Source of the DNA: Lachnospiraceae bacterium
GTDB taxonomy: Bacteria > Bacillota > Clostridia > Lachnospirales > Lachnospiraceae
Assembly: GCA_021628825.1 (NCBI GenBank)
Contig: JAJXRY010000001.1
Coordinates: 682,001-746,000, forward strand
Length of the DNA stretch: 64,000 nt
Direction: 5' to 3'
The stretch's first letter is position 1. Each line of letters begins with the position of its first letter. The notes under the pieces were generated by a model. The model saw only the letters and a program-made list of their open reading frames with translations. It was not told the origin of the DNA and made no database searches. This document shows, piece after piece, positions 47,366 to 57,682 of this stretch. The position numbers were made by a program, and so were the translations under genes.

Positions 47366-48374
47366 TTATCGATATTCTTTTACACTGTCCCGTTCGACCA
47401 GATACCCGTCCATAATGTGAGTTCCCTTCTTATGCCCGGGATCCTCTACCTTCTCTATCATGAGCCGGATTCCCTTAAGAGCCATTGAAGTCATATTTAC
47501 GCCATATGTCGTAATGCCCACATCACACAGTCCGGGATACAGGTAATCGTCGTATCCGACAACTGAAATATCCTCCGGGACACGATAGCCTGCCTTTTTA
47601 AGACAATTAATCAGGGTACTTGCCGTCTGGTCACAATTACAGACAAAAGCTGTCGGCATCTGATCCGGCAGGGTAATGTCCTCGTAGGATACCCTTTCAC
47701 TTTCACGATCGGAAATAATCCAGTCCTCACGCAGCTTTATTCCATGACTGATCAGTGACTTTTCATATCCCAGGAAACGATCCATGATACTCATGGTCGT
47801 ATGAATGTTTCCAACAAAGGCAATGTCACGATGTCCTTTACGGAACAGATAATTCGTGATCTTATAGGTTCCGTAAAAGCTGTTGGAAATCACACTGTCC
47901 TCACAGATATCCATGTTATAAAAGTCCATAAATAACACCGGAACCTTCGTCTTTTCAAGACGTTCCAGATAGCTTTTCTTCATACTGCCAAGTACGATCA
48001 CACCATCAACCTTATTTTCGCTGACCATTTTCGGAAGATTTTCATTCTCCTCATCCGACGGAGAAATCATTTCCAGTATCACAAAGCAGTTATTTTTGAA
48101 CCGCATTGGTACAGATCTCCTGATAAAGCTTCCAGTAAAAGGTTGCCATACTGTATGAATAATAATCGGCAAGAATCACACCGACATTATAGCTGCGCTT
48201 CTCTCCTTCCCGCTCTCCGGCAGGCAGTACATAACCCATTTCCTCAGCCAGCTCCTTAATCCGTTGTCTGGTCTGTTCACTTACACCGCTTTTGCCGGAT
48301 AAGGCCTTGGATACCGTCATGGTACTTACACCAAGCTTTTCCGCAATATCCTGCATTTTCACTGTCTTAGCCAT
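47366..48374 (-). CDS. LacI-family regulator (frameshifted)
   Basis: About 336 residues: helix-turn-helix MQDIAEKLGVSTMTVSKALS, then a periplasmic-binding-like sugar domain: YNVGVILADYYSYSMATFYW, KVDGVIVLGSMKKSYLERLE, GHRDIAFVGNIHTTMSIMDR, DQMPTAFVCNCDQTASTLIN and ISVVGYDDYLYPGLCDVGIT. The break is in an A run near 48095. ATG 48374 follows GAGGTG. As the last gene of the transporter locus it is its likely local regulator. Confidence 0.92.
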
Positions 48375-48399
48375 AATACACCTCAAAAATCTATTGTAA

Positions 48400-49038
48400 T
48401 TATCGATAATACCACTTCTGCGCTTCTTCACTGTCCTTTGGAACCTCCGGCATCATTTTCCGCAGCATCCATTCCATTGGGAAGGTCAGTCCGTAAATGC
48501 AAAGGCCAGGCAGAAAGAAAACCGCCCAGTTCATAAAATAAATTCCAAGTACCGCCACAGCCAGCCCCAGCATCAGTAACAAGGTAACCGGCAGATATTT
48601 AAACATCATAAGAAATGATGATTTGATCAAAGTCAGGTTGTTCATATAAAATCTGGATAATACCGGATAGAGATACATACAGATCCCCAGCACCAGAAAT
48701 AACACAAATACAAGTCCGATAAACAGGCTGCTTCCAAGCCTTCCCTCCTGATCCCAGGCAAACTTCAATTCCACTGCAAGCATCAGGAATAAAAACAAAA
48801 AAAGTACATTGAATCCTATCGTCTGTCTGAAGTTTTTTTACGGAATGCACTAAAAAAACTCCTTTGTCACATAACCGGATTTATACCGTACGCATTTCGC
48901 CATGGTATAATATGCCGCCGTTGTTGCTGTTCCCATGGTAACTAAGGGTATGGAACAGATTACCCACATAAGTCCGATACAGATGACATCGAACATCAGA
49001 TTCATAAATCTGCCAAACAGGCTGTCATTCTGAAACAT
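48400..49038 (-). CDS. YesL/DUF624 membrane protein (frameshifted)
   Basis: About 212 residues, five to six membrane helices. Start MFQNDSLFGRFMNLMFDVIC with VICSIPLVTMGTATTAAYYT is the DUF624 signature; the later part LLLMLGLAVAVLGIYFMNWA and FPMEWMLRKMMPE ends it. T7 and A6 runs near 48835 and 48855 split it. DUF624 proteins recur beside ATPase-less sugar ABC importers; their role is unknown, perhaps transporter assembly. Confidence 0.88.
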
Positions 49039-49056
49039 GGAAACTCCTTTTTATAT

Positions 49057-49084
49057 GGCGCCCATACCGTAAGGTACGGGCGCC
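49057..49084 (-). promoter_or_regulatory. Intercistronic hairpin after the solute-binding protein gene
   Basis: Arms GGCGCCC-G-TACC and GGTA-T-GGGCGCC (one G-T wobble) with a 4-base loop, no T tract, in the 77-bp gap to YesL. Such hairpins stabilise binding-protein mRNA and reduce read-through, as in malE-malF. Confidence 0.6.
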
Positions 49085-49115
49085 CAATGTTCATCCAGTC
49101 ATTCCATTACTTTCT

Positions 49116-50546
49116 TTACTTATAGAAAGAGTCAAGTGCATCCTGAACGTTCTGCTTATAAGTTTCCTGGAACTGGGCTGCAGTCATTTCACCATTTAAC
49201 AGTGCGGACCAATCCCATTCAAGACCAAGTGCATTCCAAAGGTCGAATGCGCCTCTCTGTCCCATATATTCCATAACTGCGTAGTTCTCTTCTGTGATTG
49301 CACAGTCTTCCCACCAGGTCAGATCGCCGTCACGAAGATCGGTATCTCCATGATACCAGTTCTGCCAGTCATAGAATACGTTGTAAACAAGTTCCGGATT
49401 ATCAACACCTGCAGGAATCATCCATGCATTACCGGAGGATACGTTCTTGAACTTGTTGGTTGCTTCGTTTCCGGAAGGTCCGATCGGCCAAGGACACCAT
49501 ACAACGTCGAAGTCAAGACCTGCATCGTTGTTTGCGGAGGAAATCCATGCTGCGTCAATCCAGAAAGCGATGTTACCATCCAGGTAAGCGTTCTGGTTGG
49601 AATCGAAGTCATCGGAATTCCAGGGCTTTGCTACATGATCTACATTGTACATATTGTAAATGAAATCTAAGCATTCGGTAACCTCAGGAGAGGAAAGGTT
49701 TTCTTTGTCGCTTCCTGCGATTACGGTGCCATTACTCATGGTCAGGTTGTAAACAAGGAAGTCCCAACGGGAATCGTAACCATACATATCAATTACACCG
49801 TCACCGTCAGAGTCCCTGGTAAGTGCTACCATGTATTCTCTCCACTTATCCCAGGTCCACTCGCCTCTTTCGTATAATGCATTCGGATCCTCAAGACCGG
49901 CTTCATCAAGAATCTGTTTATTATAAGCTAACATATAGGTATTTGCAAGTAACATTTCCGCACTGTTTGATTGGAACAGATACACACCATCTTCTTTACC
50001 GATATCTACCTGACTGAATACCATCTGATCATTGAACAGATCCTGGTCAGCAGGAAGAATTTCCTGAAGGTTGGTTGCATAGCCGTTTAATGCTGCTGGA
50101 ATACCAAAGCTTAAGTCTACTTCATAAATATCGCAGTCTGGCTGTCCTGCCAGAATAGAGGTATTGATGGATTCCTGAATACCGGTCCAGGTTAAGTTTA
50201 CGAACTCAATCTTTACGTTGTACTTATCTTCTACTTCCTTAACGATATCAAAGTGCTGCTGTGCAAGCTCTTCGTCTGCTACGCTCGGATCATCATGAAT
50301 ATCGGTGTTGGTGCTGTCATAGTAGTGATCATACCAGGTACCAATACGGATGGTTCTGGTTTCTCCTTCATTCACAACCGGTGCTGCATCATCGGATGCA
50401 TCTGCGGTACCTTCTGCTGCATCTGTGCTTTCTGTTGTATCTGCTGTGGTATTGTCTGTGGTTGTCGTAGAACCGCCACATGCGGTTAAACATCCTGCCA
50501 TCATTGCCACACTTAATCCAAGTGCAAGAAATTTCTTCATTTTCAT
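49116..50546 (-). CDS. Sugar ABC transporter solute-binding lipoprotein
   Basis: Intact, 476 residues. Lipoprotein signal FLALGLSVAMMAGCLTACGG, then a Thr/Asp/Ala-rich linker, and a family-1 extracellular binding domain: IRIGTWYDHYYDSTNTDIHD, NTSILAGQPDCDIYEVDLSF, YMLAYNKQILDEAGLEDPN and LYERGEWTWDKWREYMVALT, with GNAWMIPAGVDNPELVYNVF. Multiple Trp residues near the predicted cleft suit an oligosaccharide. Located downstream of the triple-repeat lipoprotein and two permeases. Ligand unknown. Confidence 0.93.
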   Translation of the reverse strand: MKMKKFLALGLSVAMMAGCLTACGGSTTTTDNTTADTTESTDAAEGTADASDDAAPVVNEGETRTIRIGTWYDHYYDSTNTDIHDDPSVADEELAQQHFDIVKEVEDKYNVKIEFVNLTWTGIQESINTSILAGQPDCDIYEVDLSFGIPAALNGYATNLQEILPADQDLFNDQMVFSQVDIGKEDGVYLFQSNSAEMLLANTYMLAYNKQILDEAGLEDPNALYERGEWTWDKWREYMVALTRDSDGDGVIDMYGYDSRWDFLVYNLTMSNGTVIAGSDKENLSSPEVTECLDFIYNMYNVDHVAKPWNSDDFDSNQNAYLDGNIAFWIDAAWISSANNDAGLDFDVVWCPWPIGPSGNEATNKFKNVSSGNAWMIPAGVDNPELVYNVFYDWQNWYHGDTDLRDGDLTWWEDCAITEENYAVMEYMGQRGAFDLWNALGLEWDWSALLNGEMTAAQFQETYKQNVQDALDSFYK

Positions 50547-50570
50547 TTACTTTTCTTCCTCCTAAAATCC

Positions 50571-51722
50571 TTATTCTGCGGACTGTCCTACTGCTACACT
50601 GTAAACTTCCCATGCGCCGGATGCTTCACACTGCATCGTCGTTCCCCATGTGGCTACATCGTCCCCACAGATTGCTGCGATCTGCTCATAAGTTACCTGA
50701 CAGGTCTTTCCGTCGCATACAGCGGAATCGGATCCGCTTCCATCGTAGTTACCCTGGCCTACCCGGCTCCAGCCTACGGCTGCTTCATTCATGACTACCC
50801 AGAGTTCTCCATTCTCACTGGTGTAAGAAATGGTTACAACGGATCCGGGTACTAAGGCATCGATCATTTCCTGAGGCATGGTAAATCCTGCCTGGCTCCA
50901 GCCGTCTCCACTTGCTGCAGAATCCGGAACCTGTACCAGATTGTTAATCATCTTAAACTCGGATGCGGTTCCTACACGTACGCCATAAACTTCCCATGCG
51001 CCGGATGCTTCACACTGCATCGTCGTTCCCCATGTGGATACATCATCACCACAGATTGCTGCGATCTGCTCGTAAGTAATGTATGCCTTGCTTCCGTCAC
51101 ATACGGCTGCATCAGATCCGCTTCCATCATAGTTGCCCTGACCTACACGGCTCCAGCCTACGGCTGCTTCGTTCATAACAAGCCAGATTTCTCCGTTTTC
51201 ACTGCTGTAGGTAACTTCTACGGCTGATCCGGGTACTAAGGCATCAATGATTTCCTGAGGCATGGTAAATCCTGCCTGGCTCCAGCCGTCTCCGCTTACT
51301 GCAAAGTCAGGGAATTCTACTGCATTGGTTAATGCATAAGAAGGAGCTTTCTTACCAACCTTAACAGAATATACCTCCCATGCGCCGGATGCTTCACACT
51401 GCATCGTCGTTCCCCATGTGGATACATCATCGCTGCAAAGAGCTGCAATCTGTTCAAAGGTGATCTGTGCGGTAGTCTTGCTGTTGTTGATGTATGCAGA
51501 GTCTGATCCGCTTCCATCGGCATTGCCCTGACCTACTCTCATCCAGCCGGCTGCTGCTTCGTTCATAACAACCCACATATCTCCGTTTTCACTGCTGTAG
51601 GTGATTTCTACAACGGATCCCGGTACTAAGGCATCCAGAATTTCCTGAGGCATGGTGAATCCTGCCTGGCTCCAGCCGTCTCCGCTTACTGCAAAGCCTT
51701 CAAACTCTACAACATCGGTAAG
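50571..51722 (-). repeat. Three tandem 384-bp coding repeats
   Basis: The string CATGCGCCGGATGCTTCACA recurs at 50611, 50995 and 51379, an exact 384-bp (128-codon) spacing. Long stretches around it (the TCACTGG/CGT and CAGCCGTCTCC parts) are identical at the DNA level, so the copies are recent or homogenised. Confidence 0.93.
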
Positions 51723-52469
51723 TGAACAGAGGTTGGAACGATCGGATCCGGTATCTGCTGCAACATATTCTGCAGAAGTATCTGCCGCAAGAACATTTCC
51801 GGATGCATCCTTAAAGGTGATGTCTGCAACATACAGGTTCGCAGGGGTCGCACCCTTATCCTTACCGGTATCATTTTCTAAGGAAAGTACCAGGTAGTTT
51901 CCTGCACCAAAGGTTTCTCCATCGGGAACGGTATAGGAAATAGTCTTCGGATTTGCGGTTTCAAGATAAACACTCCATGCGGTGTTGCTCTTGTTGTTCT
52001 TTTCACCGGTAAATCCGTAAATGTTACCTGCTGTGGAATAGAAGGTTCCATCGGGGTTCTCTGTTCCAACGGTCATCTCTACCGTCTTTAATTCGGATGC
52101 CTTATCGCCAAGAAGGGCATCTGCCTGAATACCAGCATAGATTGCTTTTCCGGAAGAGGTAATCTTTAATGCCTTTCCTCCGTTGTAGTCTTCTACAGAA
52201 AATGTAGAATCTCCTGCTGCGGAGTTTACGGTTTTGTCATTTCCCACAAAGCCGAAGACTCCGTCTTCAAAGTCAATACTGACTTCTGAGGCAGCCTCTT
52301 CAGCAGGCTCCTCCTTAGCTGCATCCTCTGCAGCTGCAGTTTCCTCTGCCTCTGTTGCAGAAGTACTGTCTGTCTGTGTTGCTTGCTTACCGCCACATGC
52401 CACAAGGCTTAATGCCATGGATGAGGCCAATAATAAAGCGGCAATTTTTTTTGCTTTCAACCTTTTCAT
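50571..52469 (-). CDS. Lipoprotein with three tandem 128-residue carbohydrate-binding-like repeats
   Basis: Intact, 632 residues, not recognised as a named family. Signal and lipobox LLLASSMALSLVACGG, a Glu/Ala linker, a beta-sandwich of about 170 residues (VSIDFEDGVFGFVGNDKTVN, NGGKALKITSSGKAIYAGIQ), then three near-identical units starting AVSGDGWSQAGFTMPQE (about residues 250, 378 and 506). Each has VTYSSENGEIWLVMNEA, VGQGNYDGSGSD and STWGTTMQCEASGAWEVY. Conserved Trp and Gly-Asp loops look like a carbohydrate-binding face. It lies between permeases and the binding protein of a sugar importer, so ligand capture at the cell surface is likely. Confidence 0.85.
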   Translation of the reverse strand: MKRLKAKKIAALLLASSMALSLVACGGKQATQTDSTSATEAEETAAAEDAAKEEPAEEAASEVSIDFEDGVFGFVGNDKTVNSAAGDSTFSVEDYNGGKALKITSSGKAIYAGIQADALLGDKASELKTVEMTVGTENPDGTFYSTAGNIYGFTGEKNNKSNTAWSVYLETANPKTISYTVPDGETFGAGNYLVLSLENDTGKDKGATPANLYVADITFKDASGNVLAADTSAEYVAADTGSDRSNLCSLTDVVEFEGFAVSGDGWSQAGFTMPQEILDALVPGSVVEITYSSENGDMWVVMNEAAAGWMRVGQGNADGSGSDSAYINNSKTTAQITFEQIAALCSDDVSTWGTTMQCEASGAWEVYSVKVGKKAPSYALTNAVEFPDFAVSGDGWSQAGFTMPQEIIDALVPGSAVEVTYSSENGEIWLVMNEAAVGWSRVGQGNYDGSGSDAAVCDGSKAYITYEQIAAICGDDVSTWGTTMQCEASGAWEVYGVRVGTASEFKMINNLVQVPDSAASGDGWSQAGFTMPQEMIDALVPGSVVTISYTSENGELWVVMNEAAVGWSRVGQGNYDGSGSDSAVCDGKTCQVTYEQIAAICGDDVATWGTTMQCEASGAWEVYSVAVGQSAE

Positions 52470-52502
52470 CCTCCTTTTTAGTTGAATTTTTTTCGCGCAT
52501 GT

Positions 52503-53516
52503 TTATCCTACGATACCACTACGCTCTACTCCTTCTATAAAGTATTTTTTTGCAGCGCAACATAAATAATGATGACTGGAATCATAACAAGTACGACACC
52601 GGCGTCTAAGAACAATTCCTGAATCTTGGGATCGTAAATCTTCTCCACATTCGAAATCGTTGCCTGGATCGTCGAGATCTTCTTACTGATTACAATGTTA
52701 TCGCTGATCAAAAATAACTTTGCATAAAAAGTATCATTGTACTGCCATACCATAGAGAAAATCGCTACAGTAATTACAGAGGGGATTGCATTTACCAGCA
52801 TGATACGGAAATAGGTGTACCATGTACCTGCTCCATCCACAAATGCCGCTTCTTCGATTTCCTTCGGAAGCCCGCGGAAGAACTGGTTAAAGATGTAAAT
52901 GTAAAGCCCGGAACGAAGGCCACAGCCGAACAATGTCAGAATATACATTGGTACGGGTGTCGATAAGAGGTTGGCAGCAGACCCCGTCGTTGCCTTTATG
53001 ATTCCAAAGATATCAAATTTTGCAAAGGTCATGTACAGAGGAAGCATGATGGTGTGTGTCGGAATGACAATCATGATGACAACACAGCCGAATAACAGCT
53101 TCTTGAACGGGAACTGATATCTTGCAAATCCATAACCGACCATGGAACAGACAAATACCTGTAACAGCATCAGGGTAAGGGAATAAAGTAAAGACGCTGT
53201 AACGGTCTTTCCGTAGGACATATACTTGATCGCCATTTTTATATCGCTCTAAGGTAGGCTCCTGCGGAATGAGATAAACCATGGTGTTGTAATAATCGGA
53301 ATCCGAGAAAAAGGAACTGCTGATAATTCCGATTACGGGTCCTAAAATCACGTAACAGATTCCAACAAGGATAACCGTCTTAAATACCGCAAGGATGAAC
53401 TTCTTACTATTCGACGCCCAACGCTTGCGGTCATTGGCAAACCGGGTGTCGTTTTTTTCAGGTTTTTCATACTGCTCTTTCAAGACTGACAATGATTGTT
53501 TTTTTACCTTATCCAT
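52503..53516 (-). CDS. Carbohydrate ABC permease, MalG type, set A (frameshifted)
   Basis: About 337 residues, six helices. Cytoplasmic N-terminus with NDTRFANDRKRWASNSKKF, then FILAVFKTVILVGICYVILG, YGKTVTASLLYSLTLMLLQV and the EAA loop IEEAAFVDGAGTWYTYFRIM. The end restores as QKYFIEGVERSGIVG before TAA 52503 once one A is removed from the A run near 52547. Break also at T5 near 53236. Its ATG overlaps the stop of the next permease by 8 bp. Confidence 0.92.
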
Positions 53517-54458
53517 TCTTTTTTTCTCCTTTCCTAGTTATAGTAGAACGTACGTTTTTTTGTATAAACCTGCACACGAGAATCAATATCAGGCAGGTTA
53601 CTACCGTAGACACCAGACTCATTACCGAGCTCAATCCATAATTATTATCCGTAAATGCGGTCTTATATGCCAGATCTACGACATTGGACTCTGCAAAGCT
53701 GTCTACCACGGTATACACCACGTTCGTAATAATATGTGGAAGCACCATCGGGAAGGTTACCTTCCAGAAGGTTTCGTAGCCCGTTGCGCCTTCAATCTTC
53801 GCCACCTCGTACATGGAGCCCGGAATCGACTGCAGTGCCGCGATGAAGATAATAATCTGTACGCCGGATGCAATAATGATGTCGCTGTTCCGGTTTCCCG
53901 CACCGGAAATATATTCAATGACAATCACCGGCATTCCCAGATCTCCGAACATCTGGAAGTAATACTCAAGTCCTACCCCCGATCCGCTTACTGCTTCTGC
54001 CAGGTCTGCGCTGGCGTTGCTGATACCGCCGCTCATCATGGTTCTCGCAAGATCCATGGCATCCATAATTGCTCCGGAATTTAAAATTACCGGAAGGAAG
54101 AAGATCGCACGTACCAGGGTTCTTCCTTTAAATTTTTTATTTAACAGAATTGCCATGAACAAGCTGAAAAAGGTAATCAGCGGTACGTCAATCAGCATGT
54201 TTCCCACGGAGGTGGTGAGCACCTGCTTAAAAAGTACCATGTACACGGAACGCATAAATAAAAATTCTGCAGTCCGACAAACTTTAAGGTGTATCCACCA
54301 CCGGGATTTACCGTAAGCTCCGATAAAGAAAACTGGATCGACATAAACAGGCTTCTTGCATAGAAGCAGATGAATCCAATGAGCCACGGCAGGATGAACA
54401 GGTAACCGTTAATGCTCCGCTTTGTGATGAGGGATAACTTTTTTCTTTTCTTATTCAT
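53509..54458 (-). CDS. Carbohydrate ABC permease, MalF type, set A (frameshifted)
   Basis: About 316 residues: SINGYLFILPWLIGFICFYA, VLFKQVLTTSVGNMLIDVPL, ALQSIPGSMYEVAKIEGATG (EAA loop) and ending VCRFIQKNVRSTITRKG. Breaks near 54270 (A/T run). ATG overlaps the DUF5696 stop by 8 bp and a GGAGGG site lies inside that gene, so these three are translationally coupled. No ATPase gene is present in the locus. Confidence 0.92.
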
Positions 54459-57036
54459 TATTCCGCCCTCCTGTCACATAGCTTTTCGCCGGTATCTTAA
54501 CGCCGTTCACACTGACTTCTTTGTTGCTCTTATTAATCGTAATCGTTACGCCGTTGCTGTAGGTTACGGCTCTTACCCCATCACCCAGGATCTGATGATC
54601 CACAATGGCTGCCCCGCTCACAGGTGCCAGAGCCTCATTCACCTCGTTATAAATTGAAATGGCATCGTCCTTCCAGTTCTCGTAAGTAGTTGCATAGAAC
54701 CGGTTCACAGCCGTGTTCTTCATTTCATTGGCATCCTTATAGGTGAACATGAAATGCGGACTTGCTCCTGTTTCCACCAGCTGAAGTACCATATCACTCC
54801 GGTCATAGGTATCACTTAAGTTAATGGCACTGCCGGAATAATCAATATAGCCATGGATCAGCATCTCATAAAACGGAACCGTTTCATCCACAATATAATA
54901 GTCATTATCCGTAAGCGGTGCATTGATGATATCATCGGCATAAGCAAAGGAATAATCATTTCCGTTATTGACCATCAGCTTCTTACCGGTGCTTTCAAGA
55001 TTCTTAAATTCTGCCTCTACGACATCCAGCGCCTGTTCCCGGTTGATGACGTTCGTTCTCTTCTTATCCGAATGAAGCTCATCTCCCAGGTCTCTTAAAG
55101 AAATTCCATCAATGTCAAATCTGTTGATCTTATTCGCAAACTTCTCTGCATAGCGGACCATAAACTTCGGAGAAACCAGATAAAAAAATGATTCTCTTCA
55201 TAACCAAGTCCGGAAGTCTGCCGCAGGGTTGCCGGGTTGACCAGACCAAACTCTGCAACATAACCGCCGCCATAATAACGTGAGGTTTCATTGGTGGAAG
55301 AATATCGTTTGCTGATTGTCGTCACCTTCTGGATTGCAACATCTGCATAAAAGCTTCCGCCGTTTGCCGCTACCGCTGCACTTAACTCCTCAAGTCCGGA
55401 TTTTCCGCCAAGCTTTAAGGGTACCTTAACCTTATCCGGGACATCAGCATAATAGCCACCGTTCATCCAGCCCTGGAAGTTCATCACCTGGTTGCTGATG
55501 CCGTTTGCACTAAGGTCATTGGAAATTTCTTCGGCTTCATCAAAGGTGGTCATCGCATATAATCCATTGTATTTCGTACCAAGGAAGTGCTTATACATAT
55601 CCACACCGCCTAATACATCATAATAAAACCTGATGTGGTTCTCTTCTTTCTTCGCAGTCAGAACACCTTCACTGATCAGCCGTTCCCTGTAATAGTTGGC
55701 TGCTCCGGCATAGCTGCTATTCTCTTCGGTGAGTAAGGTATACTTCACGCAAAGATCGGAATCGTAAAAGTTCTTTTTCCACGATCGGAAGATCAGCTTC
55801 ATTACCGGTTGTACCAAACATGGAAAGCTTATCATTACCACGCAGGGTAAATGTCGGATATACATAGTTATAATCGTTAATCTTACCGGATACCCCTGCA
55901 GACAGATAGCACAGTGATGCACCATCTTCTACGGTTGCAAAGATCCCACTCTTCTCACGGAAGATGCCAAACAGGGAAAGCTTTGCATTCCCTGTATTCT
56001 CCATAACGACATATTCTGCTGCTAACGGATCAATTCCGTAAATATACTCAGAATAATTTGCTGCAGTGGTCTTGCCGTTATTGAAATAAATGAGGGAGCC
56101 TGAGCCATTCGGCACCAGCATGTAGCCGTCCTCATCGGTTCCTGCGCTTCCAAGGTAGCGCAGCATCTGGATACGGAAGATCGTACCTCCTCCGTTTTCC
56201 TCAACTCCCTTCATGGGAATGGATACTTCCACGCCATCCTCACTGAGTCTATACTCTAACGGAATCAGGAAGGAAATCGGCATGACACCCTCCACACCGG
56301 AGTTTTCCATTTCACGCATATAATCAGCTGTGGTAAAGCCCGCATTTTCAAAGTACTTATTCAGCTTACGGAGCTGCGATTTTCCTTTTACGGTGGATTC
56401 AAGCATTTCCATGTAGCCGTCTGCCACCGTACTTTCCACGAATTTCTTTCCTACGAACTTCGCTTCATCCGCAGGAAGCTGATCCATCACCTGCTGCAGA
56501 GTCTGTGCACTGATGTACTGCGGCACAATACCGGTCGCACTTGAAAGATCTCCGATGGTATAAAGAAAGCGGACTCCGTTATCTATTCTTTCTACGGAAA
56601 GCTGTTCCTTCGCCACGCAATAGCTGTAGGAATCGTAGGTTCCCTGTGTTCTTGAGGTATTAAAGTAATCCACAATCAACTGGGATTTCATATAATTCAG
56701 GTTCGTCTCATTGGCAATGCTGTCTTCTTCGGCATTTACGGGATTGGAATAAACTGTTTCCCCGTTACGCTTGTCATAGAAAGCAACTTCACCGTCCGTT
56801 TCATTGATGTACAGCTTCAGATTATTATTCTCGGCAGCCAGTACCATGCCATCCACATCACTGCCGCTTTCCCTGATGGGAGCAAACTCACTGCCCTCTT
56901 CATAATCATAGGAACTGATATAATCCCTGTACTTGTTATAAGAATAAAAATGTACAAAGAAGTAAACCACCCAGATCACAACGATAAGAAGGATGAGACT
57001 TAAAATGCCGTATAATAATTTTTTACTTTTCTGCAT
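54451..57036 (-). CDS. DUF5696 membrane-anchored protein (frameshifted)
   Basis: About 860 residues: N-terminal membrane helix LLYGILSLILLIVVIWVVYF, then a large outer region. Visible stretches include VPNGSGSLIYFNNGKTTAAN, IRFYYDVLGGVDMYKHFLG, FDIDGISLRDLGDELHSD and KRTNVINREQALDVVEAE, consistent with DUF5696, a family that occurs with sugar ABC genes in Clostridia and looks barrel-like. Breaks near 55780 and 55180 (homopolymers). Possibly a glycosidase of unknown class; catalytic residues cannot be assigned. It lies between the two transporter sets. Confidence 0.8.
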
Positions 57037-57050
57037 GTTCTCCCCCTCCT

Positions 57051-57682
57051 AGACTCTGTATATCAGTTCCTGATAGATGCTGTAGAAGAAGTTGTACACC
57101 TGGCTGATCAGATCTGTAAACAACAGCACCACGAAAATGATAATAAACATTGCAATAAACGTCAGGAAAATGGTAATCAGCGTTTTTGCCCAGTGTGTAA
57201 TTATATGCCTGCATGATTCCGATCAGAATCATGAATAATCCATATGCAATGCCGATTCCAAGAATCATAAAGTAAAATGCTTCTTCATTCTGTGCCACAG
57301 CCTGGCTGACTATGGTTGCCAGATTGTAACCAAAAATCAGAGGGAGCATGGCGTAACCAACCGCTATGGAAATATCCTTAAGCCGCCCCTCTCCTTCCAT
57401 CAGACAGGTGATGGACCAGTTGGAAATACAGAACAGGAGGTAAAGCAATAAGACCGCTACCAGTTCCGTTAATGCACTGACATCAAGGGGATCCACATCA
57501 TTTACAATGAAGCTTGCATGAATCCGGTTGATGGAAAAGCTTAGGGAAAACAGGATGACCAGTAAAATGGCGATCGGAACACTTCCCCGTTCCCTGTGGC
57601 GGATTTCATAATATCCGTCCGAAGGATGACTTACGGTATAGAACGCATATTTCCATTTGTCCCTGGAGAATAACTGTTTCAT
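57051..57682 (-). CDS. Yip1-family membrane protein (frameshifted)
   Basis: About 210 residues, five helices, Yip1-type: SHPSDGYYEIRHRERGSVPI near the start, LLVILFSLSFSINRIHASFI, YAMLPLIFGYNLATIVSQAV, MILGIGIAYGLFMILIGIMQ, and after frame repair at the A5 run near 57190, FIAMFIIIFVVLLFTDLISQ to TAG 57051. Start overlaps the NHL gene stop by one base (TGATG). The role of Yip1 proteins in bacteria is not known; the tight overlap suggests a complex with the NHL and DUF5696 proteins. Confidence 0.8.

Noticed and set aside
50571..51722. Regular 384-bp repeats as a CRISPR-like array
   Set aside because: The period is a whole number of codons, the repeats lie inside one intact ORF, and unit and spacer sizes are far from CRISPR values.
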